Part shown: piece by piece, positions 16,585-25,900 of the stretch
How the letters are laid out: every line of letters starts with the position of its first letter
How positions within the stretch are numbered: the first letter of the stretch is position 1
Assembly: GCF_016481275.1 (NCBI RefSeq)
Contig: NZ_JAEMNW010000002.1
Coordinates: 1,240,001-1,304,000, forward strand
Length of the DNA: 64,000 nucleotides
Reading direction: 5' to 3'
Source of the DNA: Antrihabitans auranticaus
Lineage (GTDB): Bacteria; Actinomycetota; Actinomycetes; Mycobacteriales; Mycobacteriaceae
Made by a program: the position numbers and the translations under genes
Notes under the pieces: generated by a model
The model's input: only the letters and a program-made list of their open reading frames with translations
Database searches by the model: none
Told to the model about the DNA's origin: nothing

Positions 16585-18161
16585 ACCGGCCTGACGTCGT
16601 ACGATGTCCCGCGACCTGCGCGCATCCAGATCGTGTCGGAAGTATTTGTGCCTTCGTCGATCAGGACACGCTTCAAGATCTTGTTCGTCGCGGTCGCGGG
16701 AAGCGTGTCGACGATACGAACGAAACGCGGCCAGGCCTTCGGCGAAAGGTCCTGCTGCACCCGGAGAAAGCGTTCGAACTCCGCAGGTGAGAGTCCGCTC
16801 TCCTGCCCGAGCACGACGGCAGCCATCAGCTGGTCACCCACGTTCGGATCGGGAATCCCGTACACGGCAACCTGATTGACCGCCGGATGGCGTAACACGA
16901 TGCGTTCGATCGGCACCGCTGCCAGGTTCTCGCCGTCGACTCGCAACCAGACCCCCGACCGACCGGCAAGATATACGAAGCCGTTCTCGTCGCGGTAACC
17001 GAGATCGCCGGACCAGTAGATTCCACCGCTGAGCCGCTGTTCGGTCGCTTCGGGGTCGTTGTAGTAGCCACGGAAGTCCCCCGCACCGTGCAGGTTCACC
17101 AACTCACCGACCGCCTCTGCAAGGTTGACGACCCGGCCCGCCGCGTCGAAGCGGGCTGTCGGGCACTCGGTGTTCGTATCGCGATCGAACACGGCCACTT
17201 CCGGGGGCGGCTGACCGATCGATCCGGGCGGAGTGCCTGGCACCCGCCGAATCACGATCGCCATTTCGGTCGAACCGAAACCGTCGCGAACTTCGCAGCC
17301 GAACCGCTCACGGAACTCGACGACATCCCGTTCGGACGCCTCGTTGCCGAACGCATACCGCAAGGGGTTGTCGGCGTCGTCGGGCATCCGCGGGGTCGCA
17401 AGAATGTAGGCAAGGGGTTTGCCCACATAGTTCATATAGGTCGCGCCGTACCGGCGAATGTCTCGCAGGAAGGAACTCGCGCTGAACCGCCGGGCCAGCG
17501 CCATCGTCGCGCCGCTGGACAGTGCGACAGCAAAACCGCTCATCACCGCATTGGAGTGGAACAAGGGCATCGAGACGTAGCACACGTCGTCCGACGTAAG
17601 CGAAAATCGTTGTGCCAGTGACTCCCCCGCCGCGACAACGGTCGCGTCCGTGACCATGACGGCTTTGGGGCTGCCGCTGGTGCCGGAAGTGAAGATGAGC
17701 ATGAAGACGTCCGTCGCTTCCGGTGCGACCAACGGCGCAGCCTCGCGCCGGCGCTCCACCTCCGCCTGCCATGAGTCACTGTCCGTGTTGATGACACGAA
17801 TGCCGTCGAGCTCCAGATTCTTCAGCAGCCCACTGCATTTCGCGTCGGTGAGGACTACTTGGCAGTCTGCCTTGCGAATATCGGCGGACAGCGCCGTGCC
17901 GCGTCGGGTCGTATTGATACCGACGGTGACGTAGCCGCCGAGCGCGCCCGCGGCAAGGCCCAGCACCATTTCCGGTGTGTTCTCGAGCAGCAGTCCCACG
18001 TGCCGCGGTGCCTGCGGGTCCAGCATGTTCCGTAGTGCGTGTGCGCGAGCCGTGCTCGCCGCGACGTACTCGCGCCACGACCACGTCCGGTCCTCGAACG
18101 CCAAGGCGGTCGAGTCCTGCTCGCTGCGCGAAAGTAGCAGCTGCGCAACAGTCAGCGGCAT
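16581..18161 (-). CDS. Acyl-CoA synthetase, FadD17-like
   Basis: A 526-aa ANL-superfamily ligase. The phosphate-binding loop is FTSGTSGSPKAVMV. The A5-like DGFGSTEMAIVIRR, the hinge region YWSGDLGYRDENGFVYLAGRSGVWLRVDGENLA and a C-terminal Lys (TATNKILKR) are all present. Overall pattern (NTTRRGTALSADIRKADCQVVLT, RYGATYMNYVGKPLAYILATP) matches mycobacterial FadD17-type enzymes, which are linked to sterol side-chain metabolism. It overlaps the upstream FadD gene by 10 nt. It should activate a carboxylic acid via acyl-AMP to acyl-CoA. Confidence 0.9.
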   Translation of the reverse strand: MPLTVAQLLLSRSEQDSTALAFEDRTWSWREYVAASTARAHALRNMLDPQAPRHVGLLLENTPEMVLGLAAGALGGYVTVGINTTRRGTALSADIRKADCQVVLTDAKCSGLLKNLELDGIRVINTDSDSWQAEVERRREAAPLVAPEATDVFMLIFTSGTSGSPKAVMVTDATVVAAGESLAQRFSLTSDDVCYVSMPLFHSNAVMSGFAVALSSGATMALARRFSASSFLRDIRRYGATYMNYVGKPLAYILATPRMPDDADNPLRYAFGNEASERDVVEFRERFGCEVRDGFGSTEMAIVIRRVPGTPPGSIGQPPPEVAVFDRDTNTECPTARFDAAGRVVNLAEAVGELVNLHGAGDFRGYYNDPEATEQRLSGGIYWSGDLGYRDENGFVYLAGRSGVWLRVDGENLAAVPIERIVLRHPAVNQVAVYGIPDPNVGDQLMAAVVLGQESGLSPAEFERFLRVQQDLSPKAWPRFVRIVDTLPATATNKILKRVLIDEGTNTSDTIWMRAGRGTSYDVRPV

Positions 18162-19810
18162 CGGTCCCCCAACTGCCGTTTGACGATCTTGCCCGACGCA
18201 TTGCGCGGGAGCTCGTCCAAGAACGCAAATTCACGCGGAACCTTGTAGCCTGCGAGCTCGGTTTTGACGTGCACCGCAAGGGCGTCGGCCGTCGCTTCGG
18301 CACCGGGCGCCAAGACGACATACGCGGCAAGTCGCTGACCGAACCGGCTGTCGCTCACACCGACCACCGCGGCCTCCTGCACAGCCGGGTGGGCGTGCAG
18401 AGCCTCTTCGACCTCGAGCGGATAGATGTTCTCGCCGCCCGACACGATCATCTCGTCGTCCCGGCCGACGACGTACAGGCGACCGGCGTCGTCGAACCGG
18501 CCGATATCGCCCGAGATCATGTATTCGCCGTGAAACGCCCGCGACTCCCCCGACGTGTATCCCTCGAACTGAGACTTGCTCGCAACAGCGATCTTTCCGA
18601 CCTTGCCGCGCGCCACCGGACGGTATTCGTCGTCGAGAATCCGTACGTCGGTACCTGTGAGCGGACGCCCCGCCGTATCGGGAGCAAGGCGCAGGTCGGC
18701 GGGAGTGGCGGTAGCGATCAGGCCCGCCTCGGTCGCGTTGTAGTTGTTGTAGACGATATCGCCGTAGCGATTCATGAAGGCCGTTACTGCGTCCGAGCGC
18801 ATTCGCGATCCGCTCGCAGTGACGAAGCGAAGCGTCCGCAGGGTGTACCTGTCGAGAGTTTCGGTCGGCAGACTCATGATCCGCTCGAGCATCACCGGTA
18901 CCAGCGCCAGTCCGCGGGCTCGATAGTCATCGACCATGGCCAGCGTCGCTTCGGGGTCGAATCTGCGCCGCAGCACGACAGTGCAGCCCAGTGTGGCCGA
19001 GATCGCCAGCTGGCCGAATCCCCACGCATGAAACAAAGGAGCTGCCACTACGGTCGGTTCTTCGGCTCGCCACGGAATGCGCTCGAACATGGCGGCCAGC
19101 GCACCCGCACCACCGCTACCGGATCGCCGGGCACCCTTGGGGCTACCGGTCGTACCCGACGTGAGGAGGGTGACCCGGCCGGTTCTACGAGGTTTGTGCG
19201 GTCGCGCGCCGATGTTCAGGTCGATCAAGCGGTCGACGGTGCGCGGGGTGCGGGCGTTGTCGGTCCAACCTGTCACGAGAACCAGGTCGTCGATTCGCGC
19301 CCGTGCATGCTCGACGAGGTCCGCGAACTCGTCGTCGAAAATCAATATCTCTGCGCGCTCGCGGGAAAGGACGTCGGTGAGCTGGGCAGCTCCGAATCCC
19401 GTATTCAGAAGCAGTGCGTCCGCGCCGAGCCGAGTCGACGCCCCCAGTGCCTCGACAAGGCCGCGGTGGTTGCGACACAGGATGCCGACGGTGCGCGGGA
19501 CACCGATACCCAGGCGCGACAGACCGACTGCCAACGCGTCACTACGTTGCGCCAGGGCAAGCCAAGTGAGGCTGCCGCGTTCGTCGATCAAGGCCGTGCC
19601 GCCGGGATTGCGCGCGGCCGACAGGCTGATCCCGGCCAACGGAGTGACGCCGTCCCGGCGGATCGCCGCGATCATGCGTACGTATTTGTCGGGCCGCAGG
19701 GGTGCGAGCATCCCGCTGCGAGCGAGGACGCGAACCGTCCAGACGAGCCGGCCGAGCCGACTGAACATCTCTTTCACAGGGCTTCCTCGGAAGGTCGGGA
19801 GGATGGGCAT
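18152..19810 (-). CDS. Long-chain acyl-CoA synthetase, FadD2/FadD12-like
   Basis: A 552-aa acyl-CoA ligase. The ATG at 19808-19810 (MPILPTFRG) is preferred, lying 4 nt after the acyltransferase stop; an upstream in-frame extension would sit inside that gene. Motifs are LLTSGTTGSPKGARR (P-loop), YNNYNATEAGLIATA (A5), MISGDIGRFDDAGRLYVVGRDDEMIVSGGENIYPLEVE (A7/A8 hinge) and the C-terminal catalytic Lys in RNASGKIVKRQL. This is a complete adenylating enzyme. Context with a PlsC-like acyltransferase, a second FadD and WS/DGAT indicates acyl-CoA supply for lipid assembly. Confidence 0.92.
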   Translation of the reverse strand: MPILPTFRGSPVKEMFSRLGRLVWTVRVLARSGMLAPLRPDKYVRMIAAIRRDGVTPLAGISLSAARNPGGTALIDERGSLTWLALAQRSDALAVGLSRLGIGVPRTVGILCRNHRGLVEALGASTRLGADALLLNTGFGAAQLTDVLSRERAEILIFDDEFADLVEHARARIDDLVLVTGWTDNARTPRTVDRLIDLNIGARPHKPRRTGRVTLLTSGTTGSPKGARRSGSGGAGALAAMFERIPWRAEEPTVVAAPLFHAWGFGQLAISATLGCTVVLRRRFDPEATLAMVDDYRARGLALVPVMLERIMSLPTETLDRYTLRTLRFVTASGSRMRSDAVTAFMNRYGDIVYNNYNATEAGLIATATPADLRLAPDTAGRPLTGTDVRILDDEYRPVARGKVGKIAVASKSQFEGYTSGESRAFHGEYMISGDIGRFDDAGRLYVVGRDDEMIVSGGENIYPLEVEEALHAHPAVQEAAVVGVSDSRFGQRLAAYVVLAPGAEATADALAVHVKTELAGYKVPREFAFLDELPRNASGKIVKRQLGDRCR

Positions 19811-19814
19811 CGGG

Positions 19815-20612
19815 TCAGCCGAGCACGGGAAACCGTCGTTCCCGCGCCATCTGGTCGAGGCTCTGCTGCATTCGCGACCGCACAACACGGTCGACCTCTG
19901 CAATGTCGGGGTCCGCACCGAACTCCGCCCGAATGTCGATGGGCGCCAATACCTTTGTTCGAATCTTCGCCGGGAGAGGCAGGTTCGGTGGGATTCCCAG
20001 CGAAAAGCCGAAAGGAAAGCCGAACGATAGCGGCGCCAGCTTCGAGCGCATCCGTTCGTTCAAGTTCAAGAACTTTGCGAGCGCCTCGCCTCGGCTCAGG
20101 AACAATTGGGCTTCCTGACCGCCGCTGCTGACGACCGGCACAATCGGCACCCCGGACTCGATCGCGGTGCGAACGTAACCGGTCCGGCCGGCGAAATCGA
20201 TGCGGTTCGCATCCGCCGTCGGGCGGAATGCGTCGTAGTCACCACCGGGGAAGACGATCGTCGCCGCTCCCGACCGCAAAATGTGCTCGGCATTGTCTCG
20301 ATTGGCGGGCACGAATCCGGCACGCGACATCAGTTGTTTCGCGATGCCGGTGAAGAGGAGATCGTGCGACAAGACGTAGAGGGGGCGGGCGGTCCCGAAC
20401 TGATCGAAGAACGCGAGCGCGATCACCGGTACGTCCATGGCGAACAGTCCGCCCGAGTGGTTGGACACCAGAAGCGCGCCACCGTCCGGCACATTCGCCA
20501 TCCCCGAAACCTCGGACCTGAACCAGCCTTTGACCGCCACACGCAATATCGGCAGCAAGCGGGCGACATAGGCCTCGCTGCGAACGTCGAGGTCGGCAAT
20601 CTGCACGGACAT
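19815..20612 (-). CDS. PlsC-like lysophospholipid acyltransferase-family protein
   Basis: A 265-aa acyltransferase and first gene of the six-gene minus operon. The acceptor-binding motif is LLVSNHSGGLFAMD near residues 49-60, a spaced variant of NHX4D seen in actinobacterial members. The second block VFPGGDYDAFRPTADANRIDFAGRTGYVRTAIE and the PIVPVVSSGGQE block are both intact. It has no clear signal or multiple membrane spans and is probably peripheral at the inner leaflet. It should transfer an acyl chain from acyl-CoA to a glycerophospholipid or similar hydroxyl acceptor. A perfect KstR-type palindrome lies 34 bp upstream. Confidence 0.88.
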   Translation of the reverse strand: MSVQIADLDVRSEAYVARLLPILRVAVKGWFRSEVSGMANVPDGGALLVSNHSGGLFAMDVPVIALAFFDQFGTARPLYVLSHDLLFTGIAKQLMSRAGFVPANRDNAEHILRSGAATIVFPGGDYDAFRPTADANRIDFAGRTGYVRTAIESGVPIVPVVSSGGQEAQLFLSRGEALAKFLNLNERMRSKLAPLSFGFPFGFSLGIPPNLPLPAKIRTKVLAPIDIRAEFGADPDIAEVDRVVRSRMQQSLDQMARERRFPVLG

Positions 20613-20645
20613 CGCGAACCTCCTGTTCTGGATTGTGGCCCATAC

Positions 20646-20659
20646 TAGAACACGTTCTA
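20646..20659. promoter_or_regulatory. Perfect KstR-type palindrome in the acyltransferase/FAAL divergent promoter
   Basis: TAGAACACGTTCTA is a full match to TNNAACNNGTTNNA with symmetric TAGAAC/GTTCTA arms. It lies 34 bp upstream of the acyltransferase start and about 210 bp upstream of the FAAL start. This is the best KstR-like box in the window. Confidence 0.72.
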
Positions 20660-20694
20660 CTTTGTGGTCGACCTCGATTGTAGGTGGACACTAG

Positions 20695-20711
20695 TCCAGA
20701 CACAAGTTCGG
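20695..20711. promoter_or_regulatory. Shared 17-bp palindromic operator, copy 3
   Basis: TCCAGACACAAGTTCGG, the most degenerate of the three copies (right arm AGTTCGG instead of TGTCCAG). It lies between the KstR-type box and the FAAL gene. It links the FAAL/PKS operon to the TetR gene at 12842. Confidence 0.55.
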
Positions 20712-20735
20712 CTCGTGCGGACCGAACTCTCCGCT

Positions 20736-20792
20736 CACCCCGCAGTGGGGTGCTTCCGCTCGCCCCAGGGTGGGGACTTCTCCCCATGGGGT
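20736..20792 (+). promoter_or_regulatory. Three consecutive G/C hairpins in the FAAL leader
   Basis: Three inverted repeats follow one another: CACCCC/GGGGTG (20736-20752), CCCC/GGGG (20763-20775) and CCCC/GGGG around AT (20782-20791). They sit 75-130 bp upstream of the GTG start in what should be the 5' leader. They could be alternative structures (attenuator-like) or protein sites. No run of T follows, so a simple terminator is not supported. Confidence 0.4.
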
Positions 20793-20867
20793 GCCTATAT
20801 CCCCAGCGCCGATTCGGCGAGCATTTACCTCACTGGCCGCACGAGCGGCGAAAAAGGAGAGCTGACA

Positions 20868-22619
20868 GTGTCTACCGATTTCGTTTCCCATATCCGCGCT
20901 CAGGTCGCAGCGCACGGTGACAACCGCTCCTACACCTACAACCGGCAGGTCGGCCGCGAGCTCGTCGAAGAGACCTACACCTACCGCGACCTGGACCGTG
21001 GCGCCCGAGCGATGGCAGCGTGGCTCACGACCCAGCCGGGAGCGGGGCACCCCGTGATGCTCCTGCACGTCGATGGAATCGATTTCCTCCAAGCATTCTT
21101 CGGCTGCCTGTACGCCGGCGTCGTAGCGATTCCCGCTCCGGTCCCCCATGACGCACGCAGTATGCAGCGCGTGGGCACCATGTTCGCCGACGCCGACGTC
21201 CGCCTGGTGCTCACCACTGCCGAGGTGGCAGGTCCACTCAGCGCCTGGGCGACCGCGTCCGGCCTCGAGGTCGACATCATCGCCACCGACACGATCGAAT
21301 TGGGCTACCCGGACACCTGGACCATGCCGGCTATCGACCAGACCTCACTTGCCTTTCTGCAATACACCTCGGGTTCGACCAGCGAGCCCAAGGGCGTCAT
21401 GGTGACGCACGGAAATCTGCTCCACAACTGCGAGACGATGCGCGCCGTCAGTGGCGCCGACGAATCTCTCATCGGCGTCGGCTGGTTGCCGCACTTCCAT
21501 GACATGGGCCTCATCGGGATGCTCCTGGTCCCGCTCTACACGGGCGGCAACTTGCACTTCATGTCGCCGATGGCCTTTCTCAAACGTCCGGTTCGCTGGT
21601 TGCAGCTCATCTCCCGCCACCGCGCGAACATGACCATTGCGCCGAACTTCGCCTACGACCTCGTCGCGCGGCGCATCCCTGACGAACAACTCGACGGCCT
21701 GGACCTCTCGTCGCTGCACGTCGCGCTCACCGGCGCCGAGCCGATCCGCCCGCGCACACTCGAGGCGACGATCGACAAACTCGGACCGCACGGCTTCCGC
21801 GCCGACGCCTTCTTCACCGCGTACGGAATGGCCGAAATGACCCTGCTCGCGACGGCGAGCACGCCCGGCACAGCGCCCGTTTACCTCGAGGTCGACCCAG
21901 CTGCACTGGAGCGCAACGAGCTCGTGCCGTCGAATGGCGGACTACGACTCGTGAGCAGCGGCAAAGCAGCCGGCTGCGAAATAGCGATGGTCGACCCGAA
22001 CACCGGACGGGCGGTGCAGGACGGCCGGGTCGGCGAAATCTGGATTCGCGGTGGCAGCGTCACCGCCGGTTATTGGAACCGCCCCGAAGAAACTGTGGAG
22101 AAGTTCCAAGCGACGCTCGATGGCGAAGGCACCTTTCTTCGCACCGGCGACCTCGGCGTTCGCCACGACGGCGAAATCTACATAACCGGCCGATTGAAGG
22201 ATTTGCTCATCGTCAACGGCCGCAACCTTTATCCGCAAGACATCGAAGAATCCGTGCGCGAACTGCATCCGGCGCTCAACGGTGCCGCCGGTGTCGTGCT
22301 CACGGTCGACACCGGTCAGCACGAACGATTGCTCGTGATCCACGAGGTGAAAACGGCGCTCGTCGATATGGCCTACCCCGACCTCGCCCGGCAGATCAAG
22401 CATGCGGTAGCGCGCGCCTTCGACGTGCAGGCACCGAGCGTCGTCCTCGTCGACAAGCACGGCGTGCACCGCACCACCAGTGGCAAAGTCCAGCGCCGGT
22501 CCATGCACGCGTCGTTCCTCGCGGACCGCGTCGACGCCGTATTGCACGAAGAAATCGATCCCGTGGTCGCTCGAATGCGCGGCACCGTCCGCGGCGACAA
22601 CCTCACGACCGCCGCCTGA
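20868..22619 (+). CDS. Fatty acyl-AMP ligase (FAAL)
   Basis: A 583-aa FAAL that activates a fatty acid as acyl-AMP and hands it to a carrier protein instead of CoA. I chose the GTG at 20868 (MSTDFVSHIRAQ) because AAGGAGA lies 8 bp upstream and the length then fits FAALs; upstream codons are leader. Family marks are the P-loop YTSGSTSEPKGVMVTHGN (166-183), GWLPHFHDMGLIGMLLVPLYTGG, FFTAYGMAEMTL and RTGDLGVRHDGEIYITGRLKDLLIVNGRNLYPQDIE. The next genes encode an ACP and a PKS, the usual FAAL partners. Confidence 0.93.
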   Translation: MSTDFVSHIRAQVAAHGDNRSYTYNRQVGRELVEETYTYRDLDRGARAMAAWLTTQPGAGHPVMLLHVDGIDFLQAFFGCLYAGVVAIPAPVPHDARSMQRVGTMFADADVRLVLTTAEVAGPLSAWATASGLEVDIIATDTIELGYPDTWTMPAIDQTSLAFLQYTSGSTSEPKGVMVTHGNLLHNCETMRAVSGADESLIGVGWLPHFHDMGLIGMLLVPLYTGGNLHFMSPMAFLKRPVRWLQLISRHRANMTIAPNFAYDLVARRIPDEQLDGLDLSSLHVALTGAEPIRPRTLEATIDKLGPHGFRADAFFTAYGMAEMTLLATASTPGTAPVYLEVDPAALERNELVPSNGGLRLVSSGKAAGCEIAMVDPNTGRAVQDGRVGEIWIRGGSVTAGYWNRPEETVEKFQATLDGEGTFLRTGDLGVRHDGEIYITGRLKDLLIVNGRNLYPQDIEESVRELHPALNGAAGVVLTVDTGQHERLLVIHEVKTALVDMAYPDLARQIKHAVARAFDVQAPSVVLVDKHGVHRTTSGKVQRRSMHASFLADRVDAVLHEEIDPVVARMRGTVRGDNLTTAA

Positions 22620-22650
22620 TCGACCACTTACTTTCTGCAGGGAGAAATCG

Positions 22651-22923
22651 ATGAATTCCAACGTGCGCGAAATTGCCCCGATTATCGACTGGCTGATCGG
22701 AAGAGTGGCATTCTATATCGAGCAGCCAGTGCGAAATGTCAGCCCGGATATCGCACTGGCCGAGCTCGGAATCGAATCGGTGTCTGCGGTGAGCCTATGC
22801 GGTGAGATCGAAGACAAGTGGGAACTCGAACTCGACCCCACTGTTGTTTTCGACTATCCGACGATCGCGGCCATGGCGTCCTTTATCGCGGAAGAAACAG
22901 TACTCTCGTACCAGAAGGTGTGA
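22651..22923 (+). CDS. Acyl carrier protein
   Basis: A 90-aa free-standing ACP. The phosphopantetheine site is Ser43 in ELGIESVSAVSLC. The helical frame (IIDWLIGRVAFYIE and FDYPTIAAMASFIAEE) is complete. The ATG at 22651 follows GGGAG. The stop overlaps the PKS start (TGATG), so ACP and synthase are translationally coupled. The inferred role is to receive the acyl chain from the FAAL and present it to the KS. No phosphopantetheinyl transferase is encoded in the window, so activation must come from elsewhere. Confidence 0.92.
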   Translation: MNSNVREIAPIIDWLIGRVAFYIEQPVRNVSPDIALAELGIESVSAVSLCGEIEDKWELELDPTVVFDYPTIAAMASFIAEETVLSYQKV

Positions 22924-25900
22924 TGAGCGACATCGCCATCGTCGGCCTCGATTGCCGATTCCCACAGGCACCGGATGCGCGCACACTGTGGGAACTCCTG
23001 ATGGCGAGCGGTGACGGAATCGCCGATGTGCCAAGCGAGCGCTGGCACGCTGATCGCTTCTACGACGCCGACGGCGGCCCGGGAACGGTCAACAACAGAA
23101 CCGGAGGCTTCATCGCCGACGCCGACGCCTTCGACTACGAGTTCTTCGGCATTGCCCCACGGGAGGCCGAGGCGCTGGACCCGCAGCAGCGCTTACTGCT
23201 GCAGGCAGCGTGGCGCGCATTCGAGGACGCAACACTTGATCCGAAAGCGCAAGCAGGGTCGAACACCGGTGTATTCGTCGGCGTGATGGCCAACGAGTGG
23301 AGCTCGCAAATGAGCGACCTCACCGCCATCACGCCGCAACTCGGAAGCGGCAACGGCTACTTCATGACCGCGAACCGCGTCTCCTACACGCTGGACCTGA
23401 AGGGACCGAGTCTCGCGATCGACACGGCATGCTCGTCGTCCCTGGTGGCCTTACACATGGCGTGCTCGGCTCTGCGGACCGCCGAGTGCGATCAAGCGCT
23501 GGCCGGCGGGGTCAACATCGCCATCACACCGACCCTCAACGTCTTCTACACCCAGGCCGGGCTGTCTGCTCCCGACGGACGTTGTAAACCGTTCAGCAGC
23601 AAGGCGAACGGGATCGGACGCGGCGAGGGCGTCGCCATGCTGGTGCTGCGCAGGCTCGACGACGCGCTGGCAGCGGGTCTCCCGATCTATGCGGTGATCA
23701 AGGCAAGCGCCGTCAACAACGACGGCCGCAGCAACGGGATCACCGCACCCAGCCGCTGGGCCCAGCAACAGGTCGTCGGCGATACCTACCGGCGCGCCGG
23801 TGTGACCGCCGATCGGGTGTCGTTCGTCGAAGCGCACGGTACGGGGACCGTGCTCGGCGACATGATCGAGGTGAAGGCGCTCGGCCATCATCACGCGGTC
23901 ACCCGGTCGCAGCCCTGCGCGATCGGTTCCATCAAAGGAAATCTCGGTCATACCGAAGGTGCAGCAGGCGTTGCCGGCGTGATCAAAGCCGCACTCGCAC
24001 TTTACAATCGCGTGGTTCCGCCGAGCCGATTCGCGAGCGACGAAAATCCGCGACTCAAACTTGCAGGCAACGGACTCAGGCTGCTCGACGAGCCCCTGCC
24101 ACTACCCGACGGCGAAGTGTTCGGAGCCGTCAGCAGCTTCGGTCTCGGTGGAACGAACGCACACATGCTGCTCGGCAGCCCGCCGCCGACCGTTCCAGCG
24201 CCCGCGAGTCTCGGTCGCGGCGTGCTGACGTTGTCGTCCAACAATCGGGAAGGGCTGCACCGCAACGCGATACGCCTCGCACAGGACATCGAACGAAACC
24301 CCGCCATCGACATCGGACAGCTGTGCTGGTCGACGAACTCAGTGAAAGCGGCGGGGCGCCAACGGCTTGCTTTCCCGGTCGCCGACCGGAATCAGGCTCT
24401 CACCGCGCTGCGCGACCCCGTACTGCTCGACACATCGACAGGGGTCTCACAGGGTCTGAGTATCGGCTGGCTCTGCACTGGCCAAGGCTCTCAGTACCCC
24501 GGCATGGCCCAGAAACTGCACAACCGGCACAGCATCTTCCGGCACGCCCTTGCAGCGGTCGACGACTGTTTGGCGGCCTACATCGGCGGGTCGATCGCCG
24601 CCGTGAGTTTCGATTCCGGCTCTGAGGTCGATCGCACGGAGTGGGCGCAACCCGGCATTTTTGCCGTCGAATATGCACTTGCGCAGACACTTTCCACGCT
24701 GGGGATCGCGCCGTCCTGGCTTCTCGGGCACAGCGTCGGCGAATACGCCGCGGCGACGCATGCGGGAGTCCTGAGCCTCGACGACGCGTGCCGACTGATC
24801 GCGGCTCGTGGCCGCCTCATGCAGAGCCTCCCAGAGGCAGGGGCCATGCTCGCGGTCCGCGCCGGCTCCGCAGAGATCGAGGGCATGATCGCGTCCGAAC
24901 CGCAGGTCGCCCTTGCAGCCGTGAACGGTCCGCGCGATGTCGTCCTGTCAGGCGCCGCAGGCGCGCTCGCACGGTTCGGCACAGCGCTCGCGGCGGCGGG
25001 ATTCACGACACGGCCACTGACCGTCTCGCATGCGTTCCACTCCCCTCTCATGGATCCGATGCTGCCCGAGTTTGCGGACGTCGCGGCGAGCTGCACTTAT
25101 CAACTCCCCCGCGTTCCGATCTATTCGACACTGCGCGGCCGCCTACTCGGTCCTGACGAGACGATGGACGCCACTTACTGGACCGAGCACATCCGGGAAC
25201 CTGTTCGTTTCGCCGACGCCGCGACGGCCGCTCTGGTCACCGAGCCGACCCATCTCTTGGAGGTCGGACCCAGACGAATCCTGACGCCCCTCGTGGCCCG
25301 GCTGCAGCCCGACCTTGCCGCCGCCCGCCTCGCGCCCTGCCCGGGGCCCGGCGCCACCGGCGACGAACTCGCCGCCACGGTTTCGGTGCTCTACCGAGAC
25401 GGCCTGAATCCCACGTGGGATGGCCTGTACGAGCCCGAATCCCGAGTGTGCCTACGCCTGAGCGGATACGAATTCGCCACCACGAATCGCTTCTGGATGA
25501 AGCCGAGCCCACCAGCGCCGAGCGCCGTCGCACAACCGAGCCCGAGCTCACCCGACCGCACACCATCCGATGGCAAGGCATCCGAACAGGAAGAAACCAC
25601 GATGGACCAGCTCATTGCGCTCTTCCGCGAACAGGCCGCCGTCCTCGCCGCCGTCGCGCAAAGCGGCAGTCCGGCAACGCTTTCCCTACCACCGCGAGCC
25701 ACCGTGCCCGACGACGCGATCGCGGCGTCGGTGCGGGCGGCCGCCGCGCGGGTCAGCGGGTTTCCGGCCGCGGCGCTGAACACCGGCAAACCGGTCATGG
25801 ACGAACTCGGCTTCGATTCGATCATGGTCGCCGACCTCCTCGGTGGGCTACGCCGGACCTACCCGGCACTGGTCATCGACCCGAGTTGGTTCACGCCCAC

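Noticed and set aside
17975-20131. 718-codon plus-strand frame opposite the two FadD genes
   Set aside because: No domain resemblance; both minus-strand FadD genes have complete adenylation motifs.
20664-20867. N-terminal extension of the FAAL from ATG 20664
   Set aside because: It would translate through the operator copy and hairpins; the GTG at 20868 has a good Shine-Dalgarno and gives normal FAAL length.
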